From positions 186,001 through 250,000 of the forward strand of contig CAXFZM010000209.1 in NCBI GenBank assembly GCA_964007475.1: a stretch of DNA of 64,000 bases, written 5' to 3'. Origin of the DNA: Hybos culiciformis (taxonomy: Eukaryota; Arthropoda; Insecta; Diptera; Hybotidae). The translations under genes were made by a program, and so were the position numbers. Positions 27,458 to 37,177 of this stretch are shown here, piece by piece. Within the stretch, counting starts at the first letter, position 1; each line of letters begins with the position of its first letter. The notes below the pieces were generated by a model, which saw nothing but the letters and a program-made list of their open reading frames with translations, did no database searches and was not told the origin of the DNA.

Positions 27458-27896
27458 AGAAGTTTGTCAGTTGATCAGTTCAGACGTACAATTTTTTTTT
27501 TCTTAAAGAATAAAATAAAATAAATAATTTTTATTTTTTTTGTTCTAATTACAATATAAAGATTTAACATATACATACACATACATAAAAATTTAATTCT
27601 TAATAAAAAGAAAAAAAAAAAAAAGAAAAAATTTTGCACGCCACAATAGAGATAATTAATTGAATAATAGAAAATTTAAAATCCCACATGGTCAAATAAT
27701 TTGTAATTTAAATTTGGATTTTTAATAACAAATAAGAAGAATTTTACACAGCAGCTTTAATTTTTTCTGCTACTTTACCTACTGGTGTTCGTTTCAACAG
27801 TAGAAGATAAGTTTTTCAACCAATTATTGTATTTTGGCTTTGGCGGATTAAGGTCGATCAATCAAAATTAATTTCAAGGAAAAATATACCACAAAA
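27458..27896 (+). promoter_or_regulatory. LINE copy 1 5' untranslated region, possible internal promoter
   Basis: Begins AGAAGTTTGTCAG at the satellite junction. Within the first 35 bases there are two TCAGTT motifs resembling arthropod initiators (27467 and 27475) and AGACGTAC at 27482, which resembles the downstream promoter element used by insect LINEs. A homopolymer T run and an A run of variable length follow. The ORF1 start sits in CACAAAAATGG, an acceptable eukaryotic start context. Promoter activity is inferred from motif similarity only. Confidence 0.4.
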
Positions 27897-28904
27897 ATGG
27901 TAAGAATATCTTGCAAAGATTGTTCTAAATTTATTGGGAGAAGCTATCCGGGAATTCTATGCAATAGATGCAAAAATGGTTTTCACCGTGACTGCGCCAA
28001 ACTTTCAATCGAAATATTTAATAAAATTAGTGCTAGTGAATTAATATGGCACTGTCATGAATGTTTTGCTGTTGACGACAGCACTCTCAACAACACAATT
28101 ATTTCCTCCGATGACGTCGATATTTCTGAGCCAGGTCAGAAGGATAATATTAAAGTTGTCCTAGAAAAATTAACCAAAGAAATAGAATTAATTAAATCAA
28201 TGCATGAAACGCTTTCTGGTTCTTTCAGTAAAATCTCTGATTCAATCGTTAATTTAACTGTAATAAGAGAAAATGTTTTTAAAAATTCTAAGAATATATC
28301 TGAATTATCAGATAAGAACAAAATTTTGGAAAGTAGGGTTAACTCACTTGAAGCACGTCTTCATTTTTTTGAAAATAAAGAAGTTGAAAACGAGGCTGTT
28401 ATTCATGGGATTCCTGAATCCAAAAATGAAAATTTAACCGAACTACTTAATTTAATTTTTAAAAAATTCGATAATGTCCTTTTCAGTGAAAAGGACATTA
28501 TATTTAGTAGGAGAATTGGATCCAAAGCAAATAATAATAATTTAAATAAATGTCGGCCAATTGTTGTTAAATTTAACAACCCAGCCCTCGTTAACAGACT
28601 TATCACTGCATTTTTGGCTAAAACTAATAAAAATATTGATAAGATCCCTTCAAGTGAGTTCGCCCTAAATGACAAAGATTGTAGTTTTAAAGATAAATTT
28701 ATTTATGTAACTCCTAATTTGAGTTTCAGTGTTAAAAAATTATTGAACAAAGCAAAGAAACTTAAAGAAGAAAGAGATTTTAAATATGTTTGGACCAAAT
28801 ATGGCAAAGTTTTTTTAAAAAAAAGTGATAACTCCAAAGCAATTAGGATTACTAACTCTATAAATTTTGATTTAATTGAAAATTCTGAAATTAAAAAAAA
28901 ATAA
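27897..28904 (+). CDS. LINE ORF1 protein with PHD finger, copy 1
   Basis: 335-codon open frame encoding the nucleic-acid-binding ORF1 protein of a CR1/Jockey-group LINE. In such elements it packages the transcript into a ribonucleoprotein for target-primed reverse transcription. Residues 6-56 form a C4HC3 PHD-type finger: C6, C9, C22, C25, H30, C33, C53 and C56, with W51 two residues before the last pair. Residues about 83-165 are charged and heptad-like, a likely coiled coil for multimerisation. From about 165 onward it resembles the L1-ORF1/Baculo_FP fold: HGIPE at 170-174, RRIG at 205-208, RPIVVKF at 220-226 and VWTKYGK at 298-304. The start is the first ATG, after a 439-base leader. The frame is uninterrupted although ORF2 is lost. 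It differs from the second copy by three residues (F57V, F239L, A241T, copy 1 to copy 2). Expression is unknown. Confidence 0.9.
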   Translation: MVRISCKDCSKFIGRSYPGILCNRCKNGFHRDCAKLSIEIFNKISASELIWHCHECFAVDDSTLNNTIISSDDVDISEPGQKDNIKVVLEKLTKEIELIKSMHETLSGSFSKISDSIVNLTVIRENVFKNSKNISELSDKNKILESRVNSLEARLHFFENKEVENEAVIHGIPESKNENLTELLNLIFKKFDNVLFSEKDIIFSRRIGSKANNNNLNKCRPIVVKFNNPALVNRLITAFLAKTNKNIDKIPSSEFALNDKDCSFKDKFIYVTPNLSFSVKKLLNKAKKLKEERDFKYVWTKYGKVFLKKSDNSKAIRITNSINFDLIENSEIKKK

Positions 28905-28977
28905 AAATAAAAAAAAAATTAAAACTTAACTCTTCTTCATTTTCATTTTAATTCTTATAATTCATTTTATTTTTTAG

Positions 28978-29142
28978 ACAACTTGTTTTTATTTTTTTGA
29001 TGCATTTATCAATTTACTACTAAAAAACATCCGAAGGATCCGGAGTAAAGCAGCAGATGCTAAATTGATTATACTTTCAACTGATTATGATGTCTTGTTT
29101 TTGACGGAAACGTTTTTAAATCAAAGTGTTTTGAATGCCTGA
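28978..29142 (+). pseudogene. LINE ORF2 N-terminal remnant (AP-type endonuclease), copy 1
   Basis: A 54-codon open stretch, 74 bases after the ORF1 stop, between an upstream TAG and a TGA at 29140. It contains the opening motifs of LINE apurinic-type endonucleases: an NIRRIRSK segment matching the usual N-x-R-S-x-x-x-K start, then YDVLFLTETFLN, where the E of TET is the metal-binding glutamate of the family. An intact endonuclease needs about 170 more residues, including the SDH region, and these are absent. The next recognisable ORF2 sequence, from 29162, belongs to the far C-terminus, so an internal deletion joins the two ends of ORF2. No functional product is expected. Confidence 0.65.
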
Positions 29143-29161
29143 TGAAATATTTTTACATTAA

Positions 29162-29517
29162 ATAATAACATCCAAAATACAATCAACTTATCTTCTTGAA
29201 AAAATTCAATTGAATTGGGCTCTCAGATTTTCTAAAATTATTTATTACCTAATCAGAATTCCACAATCCATTTTGCTATTTTCAAAACACCAAAATACGA
29301 GTACAGAAGAATCATAATCAGTTGTTCATGGACGTATTTATCTGCTGTTTTCTTGTTTTCTTATTTCCTAAAGAATGAGGTACGTAAGAAGTTACTTTCC
29401 TTTAAATATCTTATTTGTCACAATAAAAATATTGCTTGCTTTCCTCATATCTTTCTTTCTTTTAATAAAAATGAATTAAACGCAATTACTTTTGTTACAA
29501 TAATTTTTGAAATTTGA
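29162..29517 (+). pseudogene. LINE ORF2 C-terminal remnant (reverse transcriptase tail), copy 1
   Basis: Two overlapping open segments in different frames look like the region after the palm domain in Jockey/CR1 reverse transcriptases. The first, from 29162, contains YLLEKIQLNWALRF, comparable with the family pattern LE-x-(I/V)-Q-x-x-x-x-R-(F/Y). After a frameshift near 29236-29270 the second runs to TGA at 29515 and contains NYLLPN, then KTPKYEYRR and FLKNEV, comparable with the L-x-x-LE-x-RR and L-x-N-x-(V/I) patterns. No palm domain or YxDD catalytic motif remains. The similarity is recalled from the family pattern, not from an alignment, so the assignment is moderate. Confidence 0.45.
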
Positions 29518-29822
29518 ATTAAATACTTACACTTATGTTGTACTATAATTATTGAAACTTTAATTGTAATTTATTTTTGAGAGAATAATAATACTGTGTA
29601 TATATTTTGAAAAAATTAATAAATATAAAACACAAAAAAACACAAAAAAAAGAAAAAAAAAAAAAAAAAAAATGTATGTATTTAATATTTTTTATATAAA
29701 ACTTCTTTTAAGTTATCTGTATATAAATTTTTCTATTTTAAACCTAGAATTAGTTTTGTAAACTGTTGGTTTAAATCAAAAGATACAATAAATAAAATTA
29801 AAAAATAAAATAAAAATAAAAA
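29518..29822 (+). other. LINE copy 1 3' untranslated region and A-rich tail
   Basis: AT-rich non-coding sequence. An internal A-rich run lies at about 29628-29671. A more complex segment ends with GTAAACTGTTGGTTT, followed by overlapping AATAAA signals at 29787 and 29791. The last 30 or so bases are irregular TAAAA repeats running directly into satellite at 29823. This resembles the 3' end of CR1/Jockey-group elements, where short A-rich repeats replace a long pure poly(A) tail. Confidence 0.6.
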
Positions 29823-32800
29823 TATTTAGTATGAAAAAATCGCCTTTCGACTCTAGCTCAAAAACCAAAAAATATTTTCTAAAACAATTTTGTTTTAGAT
29901 TAAAATTCATAAAATTACGCTTCTTTTGGCATTTAAAAAATTAAAATCGATGCACTGGTTCGCGAGCTATGAGCTCTCAAAGTTGAGAAAAAAATTTTAC
30001 ATATTTAGTATGGAAAAATCGCACTTCGACGGTTTTTAGGCTCTAGCTCAAAAACCAAAAAATATTTTCTAAAACAATTTTTTTTAGATTAAAATTCATA
30101 AAATTACGCTTCTTTTGGCATTTAAAAAATTAAAATCGATGCACTGGTTCGCGAGCTATGAGCTCTCAAAGTTGAGAAAGAAAATTTTACATATTTAGTA
30201 TGAAAAAATCGCCTTTCGACGGTTTTTAGGCTCTAGCTCAAAAACCAAAAAATATTTTCTAAAACATTTTTTTTTAGATTAAAATTCATAAAATTATGCT
30301 TCTTTTTTAATTTAAAAAATTAAAATCGATGCACTGGTTCGCGAGCTATGAGCTCTCAAAGTTGAGAAAGAAAATTTTACAAATTTAGTATGAAAAAATC
30401 GCCTTTCGACGGTTTTTAGGCTCTAGCTCAAAAACAAAAAATATTTTCTAAAACAATTTTTTTTTAGTAAAAAAAAAAAATTCATAAAATTACGCTTCTT
30501 TTGGCGTTAAAAAAATTAAAATCGATGCACTGGTTCGCGAGCTATGAGCTCTCAAAGTTGAGAAAGAAAATTTTACTTTTTTAGTATGAAAAAATCGCCT
30601 TTCGACGGTTTTTAGGCTCTAGCTCAAAAACCAAAAAATATTTTATAAAACAATTTTTTTTTAGATTAAAATTCATAAAATTACGCTTCTTTTGGCATTT
30701 AAAAAATTAAAATCGATGCACTGGTTCGCGAGCTATGAGCTCTCAAAGTTGAGAAAGAAAATTTTACATATTTAGTATGGAAAAATCGCACTTCGACGGT
30801 TTTTAGGCTCTAGCTCAAAAACCAAAAAATATTTTCTAAAACATTTTTTTTTTAGATTAAAATTCATAAAATTATGCTTCTTTTGGCATTTAAAAAATTA
30901 AAATCGATGCACTGGTTCGCGAGCTATGAGCTCTCAAAGTTGAGAAAGAAAATTTTACATATTTAGTATGAAAAAATCGCCTTTCAACGGTTTTTAGGCT
31001 CTAGCTCAAAAACCAAAAAATATTTTCTGAAAAAATTTTTTTTTAGATTAAAATTCATAAAATTATGCTTCTTTTGGCATTTAAAAAATTAAAATCTATG
31101 CACTGGTTCGCGAGCTATGAGCTCTCAAAGTTGAGAAAGAAAATTTTACATATTTAGTATGAAAAAAACGCCTTTCGACGGTTTTTAGGCTCTAGATCAA
31201 AAACCAAAAAATATTTCCTAAAACAATTTTTTTTAGATTAAAATTCACAAAATTACGCTTCTTTTGGCATTTAAAAAATTGAAATCGATGCACTGGTTCG
31301 CGAGCTATGAGCTCTCAAAGTTGAGAAAGAAAATTTTACATATTTAGTATGAAAAAATCGCCTTTCGACTCTAGCTCAAAAACCAAAAAATATTTTCTAA
31401 AACAATTTTTTTTTAGATTAAAATTCATAAAATTACGCTTCTTTTGGCATTTAAAAAATTAAAATCGATGCACTCGTTCGCGAGCTATGAGCTCTCAAAG
31501 TTGAGAAAGAAAATTTTACATATTTAGTATGAAAAAATCGCCTTTCGACGGTTTTTAGGCTCTAGCTCAAAAACCAAAAAATATTTTCTAAAACAATTTT
31601 TTTTTAGAAAAAAAAAATTCATGAAATTACGCTTCTTTTGGCGTTAAAAAAATTAAAATCGATGCACTGGTTCGCGAGCTATGAGAAAGAAAATTTTACT
31701 TTTTTAGTATGAAAAAATCGCCTTTCGACGGTTTTTAGGCTCTAGCTCAAAAACCAAAAAATATTTTACTAAACAATTTTTTTTTAGATTAAAATTCATA
31801 AAATTACGCTTCTTTTGGCATTTAAAAAATTAAAATCGATGCACTGGTTCGCGAGCTATGAGCTCTCAAAGTTGTGAAAGAAAATTTTACAAATTTAGTA
31901 TGAAAAAATCGCCTTTCGACGGTTTTTAGGCTCTAGCTCAAAAACCAAAAAATATTTTCTAAAACAATTTATTTTAGATTAAAATTCATAAAATTACGCT
32001 TCTTTTGGCATTTAAAAAATTAAAATCGATGCACTGGTTCGCGAGCTATGAGCTCTCAAAGTTGACAAAGAAAATTTTACTTTTTTAGTATGAAAAAATC
32101 GCCTTTCGACGGTTTTTAGGCTCTAGCTCAAAAACCAAAAAATTTTTTCTAAAACAATTTTTTTTAGATTAAAATTCATAAAATTACGCTTCTTTTGGCA
32201 TTTAAAAAATTAAAATCGATGCACTGGTTCGCGAGCTATGAGCTCTGAAAATTGAGAAAGAAAATTTTACATATTTAGTATGAAAAAATCGCCTTTCGAC
32301 GGTTTTTAGCCTCTAGCTCAAAAACCAAAAAAATATTTTCTAAAACAATTTTTTTTTAGATTAAAATTCATAAAATTACGCTTCTTTTGGCATTTAAAAA
32401 ATTAAATTCGATGCACTCTCAAAGTTGAGAAAGAAAATTTTACATATTTAGTACGAAAAAATCGCCTTTCGACGGTTTTTAGGCTCTAGCTCAAAAACCA
32501 AAAAATATTTTCTAAAACAATTTTTTTTTAGATTAAAATTCATAAAATTACGCTTCTTTTGGCATTTAAAAAATTAAAATCGATGCACTGGTTCGCGAGC
32601 TATGAGGTCTCAAAGTTGAGAAAGAAAATTTTACATATTTAGTATGAAAAAATCGCCTTTCGACGGTTTTTAAGCTCTAGCTCAAAAACCAAAAAATATT
32701 TTCTAAAACAATTTTTTTTTAGATTAAAATTCATAAAATTACGCTTCTTTTGGCATTTAAAAACTTAAAATCGATGCACTGGTTCGCGAGCTATGAGCTC

Positions 32801-35110
32801 TCAAAGTTGAGAAAGAAAATTTTACTTTTTTAGTATGAAAAAATCGCCTTTCGACGGTTTTTAGGCTCTAGCTCAAAAACCAAAAAATATTTTATAAAAC
32901 AATTGTTTTTTAGATTAAAATTTATAAAATTACGCTTCTTTTGGCATTTAAAAAATTAAAATCGATGCACTGATTCGCGAGCTATGAGCTCTCAAAGTTG
33001 AGAAAGAAAATTTTACATATTTAGTATGAAAAAATCGCCTTTCGACGGTTTTTAGGCTCTAGCTCAAAAACCAAAAAATATTTTATAAAACAATTGTTTT
33101 TTAGATTAAAATTCATAAAATTACGCTTCTTTTGGCATTTAAAAAATTAAAATCGATGCACTGATTCGCGAGCTATGACCTCTCAAAGTTGAGAAAGAAA
33201 ATTTTACATATTTAGTATGGAAAAATCGCCTTTCGACGGTTTTTAGGCTCTAGCTCAAAAACCAAAAAATATTTTCTAAAACAATTTTTTTTTAGATTAA
33301 AATTCATAAAATTACGCTTCTTTTGGCATTTAAAAAATTAAAATCGATACACTGGTTCACGAGCTATGAGCTCTCAAAGTTGACAAAGAAAATTTTACAT
33401 ATTTAGTATGAAAAAATCGCCTTTCGACGGTTATTAGGCTCTAGCTCAAAAACCAAAAAATATTTTCTAAAACAATTTTTTTTAGATTAAAATTCATAAA
33501 ATTATGCTTCTTTTGGCATTTAAAAAATTAAAATCTATGCACTGGTTCGCGAGCTATGAGCTCTCAAAGTTGAGAAAGAAAATTTTACATATTTAGTATG
33601 AAAAAATCGTCTTTCGACGGTTTTTAGGCTCTAGCTCAAAAACCAAAAAATATTTTCTAAAACAATTTTTTTTAGATTAAAATTCACAAAATTACGCTTC
33701 TTTTGGCATTTAAAAAATTAAAATCGATGGACTGGTTCGCGAGCTATGAGCTCTCAAAGTTGAGAAAGAAAATTTTACATATTTAGTATGAAAAAATCGC
33801 CTTTCGACGGTTTTTAGGCTCTAGCTCAAAAACCAAAAAATATTTTATAAAACAATCTTTTTTTAGATTAAAATTCATAAAATTACGCTTCTTTTGGCAT
33901 TTAAAAAATTAAAATCGATGCACTGATTCGCGAGCTATGAGCTCCCAAATTGAGAAAGAAAATTTTACATATTTAGTATGAAAAAATCGCCTTTCGACGG
34001 TTTTTAGGCTCTAGCTCAAAAAGCAAAAAATATTTTCTAAAACAATTTTTTTTTTAGATTAAAATTCATAAAATTACGCTTCTTTCGGCATTTAAAAAAT
34101 TAAAATCGATGCACTGGTTCGCGAGCTATGAGCTCTCAAAGTTGAGAAAGAAAATTTTACATATTTAGTATAAAAAAATCGCCTTTCGACGGTTTTTAGG
34201 CTCTAGCTCAAAAAATATTTTATAAAACAATTTTTTTTTAGATTAAAATTCATAAAATTACGCTTCTTTTGGCATTTAAAAAATTAAAATCGATGCACTG
34301 GTTCGCGAGCTATGAGCTCTCAAAGTTGAGAAAGAAAATTTTACTTTTTTAGTATGAAAAAATCGCCTTTCGACGGTTTTTAGGCTCTAGCTCAAAAACC
34401 AAAAAATATTTTATAAAACAATTTTTTTTTTAGATTAAAATTCATAAAATTACGCTTCTTTTGGCATTTAAAAAATTAAAAGCGATGCACTGATTCGCGA
34501 GCTATGAGCTCTCAAAGTTGAGAAAGAAAATTTTACATATTTAGTATGAAAAAATCGCCTTTCGACGGTTTTTAGGCTCTAGCTCAAAAACCAAAAAATA
34601 TTTTCTAAAACAATTTTTTTTTAGATTAAAATTCATAAAATTACGCTTCTTTTGGCATTTAAAAAATTAAAATCGATGCACTGGTTCGCGAGCTATGAGC
34701 TCTCAAAGTTGAGAAAGAAAATTTTACATATTTAGTATCAAAAAATCGCCTTTCGACGGTTTTTAGGCTCTAGCTCAAAAACCAAAAAATATTTTCTAAA
34801 ACAATATTTTTTTACATTAAAATGCATAAAATTACGCTTCTTTTGGCATTTAAAAAATTAAAATCGATGCACTGGTTCGCGGGCTATGAGCTCTCAAAGT
34901 TGAGAAAGAAAATTTTACATATTTAGTAAGAAAAAATCGCCTTTCGACGGTTTTTAGGCTCTAGCTCAAAAACCAAAAAATATTTTCTAAAACAATTTTT
35001 TTTTAGATTAAAATTCATAAAATTACGCTCCTTTTGGCATTTAAAAAATTAAAATCGATGCACTGGTTCGCGAGCTATGAGCTCTCAAAGTTGAGAAAGA
35101 AAATTTTACA
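29823..35110 (+). repeat. Satellite block 2, between the LINE copies
   Basis: About 28 monomers in the same orientation as block 1. The first partial monomer starts TATTTAGTATG, completing the unit interrupted at 27457. Notable variants are A-expanded monomers near 30467 and 31605, AGATCAAAAACC at 31191, a monomer missing 14 bp near 31681, and one lacking most of the conserved core near 32410. The last 1.9 kb matches the sequence left of the first LINE with an offset of about 7.65 kb. No gene or other insertion is visible. Confidence 0.96.
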
Positions 35111-35556
35111 AGAAGTTTGTCAGTTGATCAGTTCAGACGTACAATTTTTTTTTTTTCTTAAAGAATAAAATAAAATAAATAATTTTTATTTTTTTTGTTC
35201 TAATTACAATATAAAGATTTAACATATACATACACATACATAAAAATTTAATTCTTAATAAAAAGAAAAAAAAAAAAAAAAAAAAAAAAAATTTTGCACG
35301 CCACAATAGAGATAATTAATTGAATAATAGAAAATTTAAAATCCCACATGGTCAAATAATTTGTAATTTAAATTTGGATTTTTAATAACAAATAAGAAGA
35401 ATTTTACACAGCAGCTTTAATTTTTTCTGCTACTTTACCTACTGGTGTTCGTTTCAACAGTAGAAGATAAGTTTTTCAACCAATTATTGTATTTTGGCTT
35501 TGGCGGATTAAGGTCGATCAATCAAAATTAATTTCAAGGAAAAATATACCACAAAA
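35111..35556 (+). promoter_or_regulatory. LINE copy 2 5' untranslated region
   Basis: Same as the copy 1 leader, with the two TCAGTT motifs and AGACGTAC close to the 5' end. It is 7 bases longer because the T run near 35143 and the A run near 35270 have expanded, and the A run has lost one interrupting G. Promoter activity is not demonstrated. Confidence 0.4.
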
Positions 35557-36564
35557 ATGGTAAGAATATCTTGCAAAGATTGTTCTAAATTTATTGGGAG
35601 AAGCTATCCGGGAATTCTATGCAATAGATGCAAAAATGGTTTTCACCGTGACTGCGCCAAACTTTCAATCGAAATATTTAATAAAATTAGTGCTAGTGAA
35701 TTAATATGGCACTGTCATGAATGTGTTGCTGTTGACGACAGCACTCTCAACAACACAATTATTTCCTCCGATGACGTCGATATTTCTGAGCCAGGTCAGA
35801 AGGATAATATTAAAGTTGTCCTAGAAAAATTAACCAAAGAAATAGAATTAATTAAATCAATGCATGAAACGCTTTCTGGTTCTTTCAGTAAAATCTCTGA
35901 TTCAATCGTTAATTTAACTGTAATAAGAGAAAATGTTTTTAAAAATTCTAAGAATATATCTGAATTATCAGATAAGAACAAAATTTTGGAAAGTAGGGTT
36001 AACTCACTTGAAGCACGTCTTCATTTTTTTGAAAATAAAGAAGTTGAAAACGAGGCTGTTATTCATGGGATTCCTGAATCCAAAAATGAAAATTTAACCG
36101 AACTACTTAATTTAATTTTTAAAAAATTCGATAATGTCCTTTTCAGTGAAAAGGACATTATATTTAGTAGGAGAATTGGATCCAAAGCAAATAATAATAA
36201 TTTAAATAAATGTCGGCCAATTGTTGTTAAATTTAACAACCCAGCCCTCGTTAACAGACTTATCACTGCACTTTTGACTAAAACTAATAAAAATATTGAT
36301 AAGATCCCTTCAAGTGAGTTCGCCCTAAATGACAAAGATTGTAGTTTTAAAGATAAATTTATTTATGTAACTCCTAATTTGAGTTTCAGTGTTAAAAAAT
36401 TATTGAACAAAGCAAAGAAACTTAAAGAAGAAAGAGATTTTAAATATGTTTGGACCAAATATGGCAAAGTTTTTTTAAAAAAAAGTGATAACTCCAAAGC
36501 AATTAGGATTACTAACTCTATAAATTTTGATTTAATTGAAAATTCTGAAATTAAAAAAAAATAA
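35557..36564 (+). CDS. LINE ORF1 protein with PHD finger, copy 2
   Basis: 335-codon intact frame, paralogous to the ORF1 at 27897-28904 and carrying the same domains: C4HC3 PHD finger (C6, C9, C22, C25, H30, C33, C53, C56), likely coiled coil at about 83-165, and an L1-ORF1/Baculo_FP-like C-terminal region with RRIG at 205 and the W299/G303 motif. Relative to copy 1 it has F57V immediately after the finger, F239L and A241T. I saw no synonymous difference in the frame, so the pair gives no sign of purifying selection since duplication. Two antisense open frames over this gene and its partner are shadows. Role and regulation are as for copy 1. Confidence 0.9.
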   Translation: MVRISCKDCSKFIGRSYPGILCNRCKNGFHRDCAKLSIEIFNKISASELIWHCHECVAVDDSTLNNTIISSDDVDISEPGQKDNIKVVLEKLTKEIELIKSMHETLSGSFSKISDSIVNLTVIRENVFKNSKNISELSDKNKILESRVNSLEARLHFFENKEVENEAVIHGIPESKNENLTELLNLIFKKFDNVLFSEKDIIFSRRIGSKANNNNLNKCRPIVVKFNNPALVNRLITALLTKTNKNIDKIPSSEFALNDKDCSFKDKFIYVTPNLSFSVKKLLNKAKKLKEERDFKYVWTKYGKVFLKKSDNSKAIRITNSINFDLIENSEIKKK

Positions 36565-36637
36565 AAATAAAAAAAAAATTAAAACTTAACTCTTCTTCAT
36601 TTTCATTTTAATTCTTATAATTCATTTTATTTTTTAG

Positions 36638-36802
36638 ACAACTTGTTTTTATTTTTTTGATGCATTTATCAATTTACTACTAAAAAACATCCGAAGGATC
36701 CGGAGTAAAGCAGCAGATGCTAAATTGATTATACTTTCAACTGATTATGATGTCTTGTTTTTGATGGAAACGTTTTTAAATCAAAGTGTTTTGAATGCCT
36801 GA
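36638..36802 (+). pseudogene. LINE ORF2 N-terminal remnant (AP-type endonuclease), copy 2
   Basis: Same 54-codon endonuclease start as in copy 1, ending at the same TGA. A C-to-T change turns the LTETF motif into LMETF but keeps the catalytic-type glutamate. The rest of the endonuclease is missing, so the fragment should be inactive. Confidence 0.62.
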
Positions 36803-36821
36803 TGAAATATTTTTACATTAA

Positions 36822-37177
36822 ATAATAACATCCAAAATACAATCAACTTATCTTCTTGAAAAAATTCAATTGAATTGGGCTCTCAGATTTTCTAAAATTA
36901 TTTATTACCTAATCAGAATTCCACAATCCATTTTGCTATTTTCAAAACACCAAAATACGAGTACAGAAGAATCATAATCAGTTGTTCATGGACGTATTTA
37001 TCTGCTGTTTTCTTGTTTTCTTATTTCCTAAAGAATGAGGTACGTAAGAAGTTACTTTCCTTTAACTATCTTATTTGTCACAATAAAAATATTGCTTGCT
37101 TTCCTCATATCTTTTTTTCTTTTAATAAAAATGAATTAAACGCAATTACTTTTGTTACAATAATTTTTGAAATTTGA
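36822..37177 (+). pseudogene. LINE ORF2 C-terminal remnant (reverse transcriptase tail), copy 2
   Basis: Counterpart of 29162-29517, with the same frameshift between the LEKIQ segment and the KYEYRR segment. Two substitutions in the second segment change residues (AAA to AAC, and CTT to TTT). No catalytic reverse transcriptase motif is present. The family assignment is moderate, as for copy 1. Confidence 0.43.

Larger units (their letters stand above)
27458..29822 (+). mobile_element. CR1/Jockey-group LINE, internally deleted, copy 1
   Basis: Non-LTR retrotransposon inserted in the satellite in the same direction as the monomers. Order: 5' untranslated region, intact ORF1, start of an ORF2 endonuclease, remains of the ORF2 reverse transcriptase tail, 3' untranslated region with AATAAA, and a TAAAA-type A-rich tail. 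At 2.37 kb it is shorter than full-length relatives because most of ORF2 is missing. The left flank ends ...AAAATTTTACA and the right flank resumes TATTTAGTATG, which together rebuild an unbroken monomer, so no target-site duplication is visible. It is about 99.7% identical to the copy at 35111-37480, including the internal deletion. The PHD-type ORF1 is known from CR1-like elements; the exact clade is inferred. Confidence 0.88.
27458..35110 (+). repeat. 7.65-kb duplicated unit (LINE plus satellite)
   Basis: The LINE starts at 27458 and again at 35111, so the unit is 7653 bp: one LINE and about 5.29 kb of satellite. Shared left-flank variants (GGTTCACGAGCTATG near 25697 and 33354; CAATATTTTTTTACATTA near 27151 and 34803; ACGCTCC near 27373 and 35027) and shared right-flank variants (CTCTAGATC at 31190 and 39229) show that satellite on both sides was copied with the LINE. 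After the second LINE the flank carries about two extra monomers, so the offset becomes 8039 bp. Confidence 0.9.

Noticed and set aside
28136..28675. Antisense open frames of 61 and 90 codons over ORF1 (also 35796-36335)
   Set aside because: Shadows of the AT-rich ORF1; no recognisable domain, and identical in both copies only because the LINE was duplicated.
29130..29160. Hammerhead-ribozyme-like CTGATGA at the ORF2 remnant
   Set aside because: No flanking helices and no properly placed GAAA or cleavage triplet; part of the decayed ORF2 sequence.
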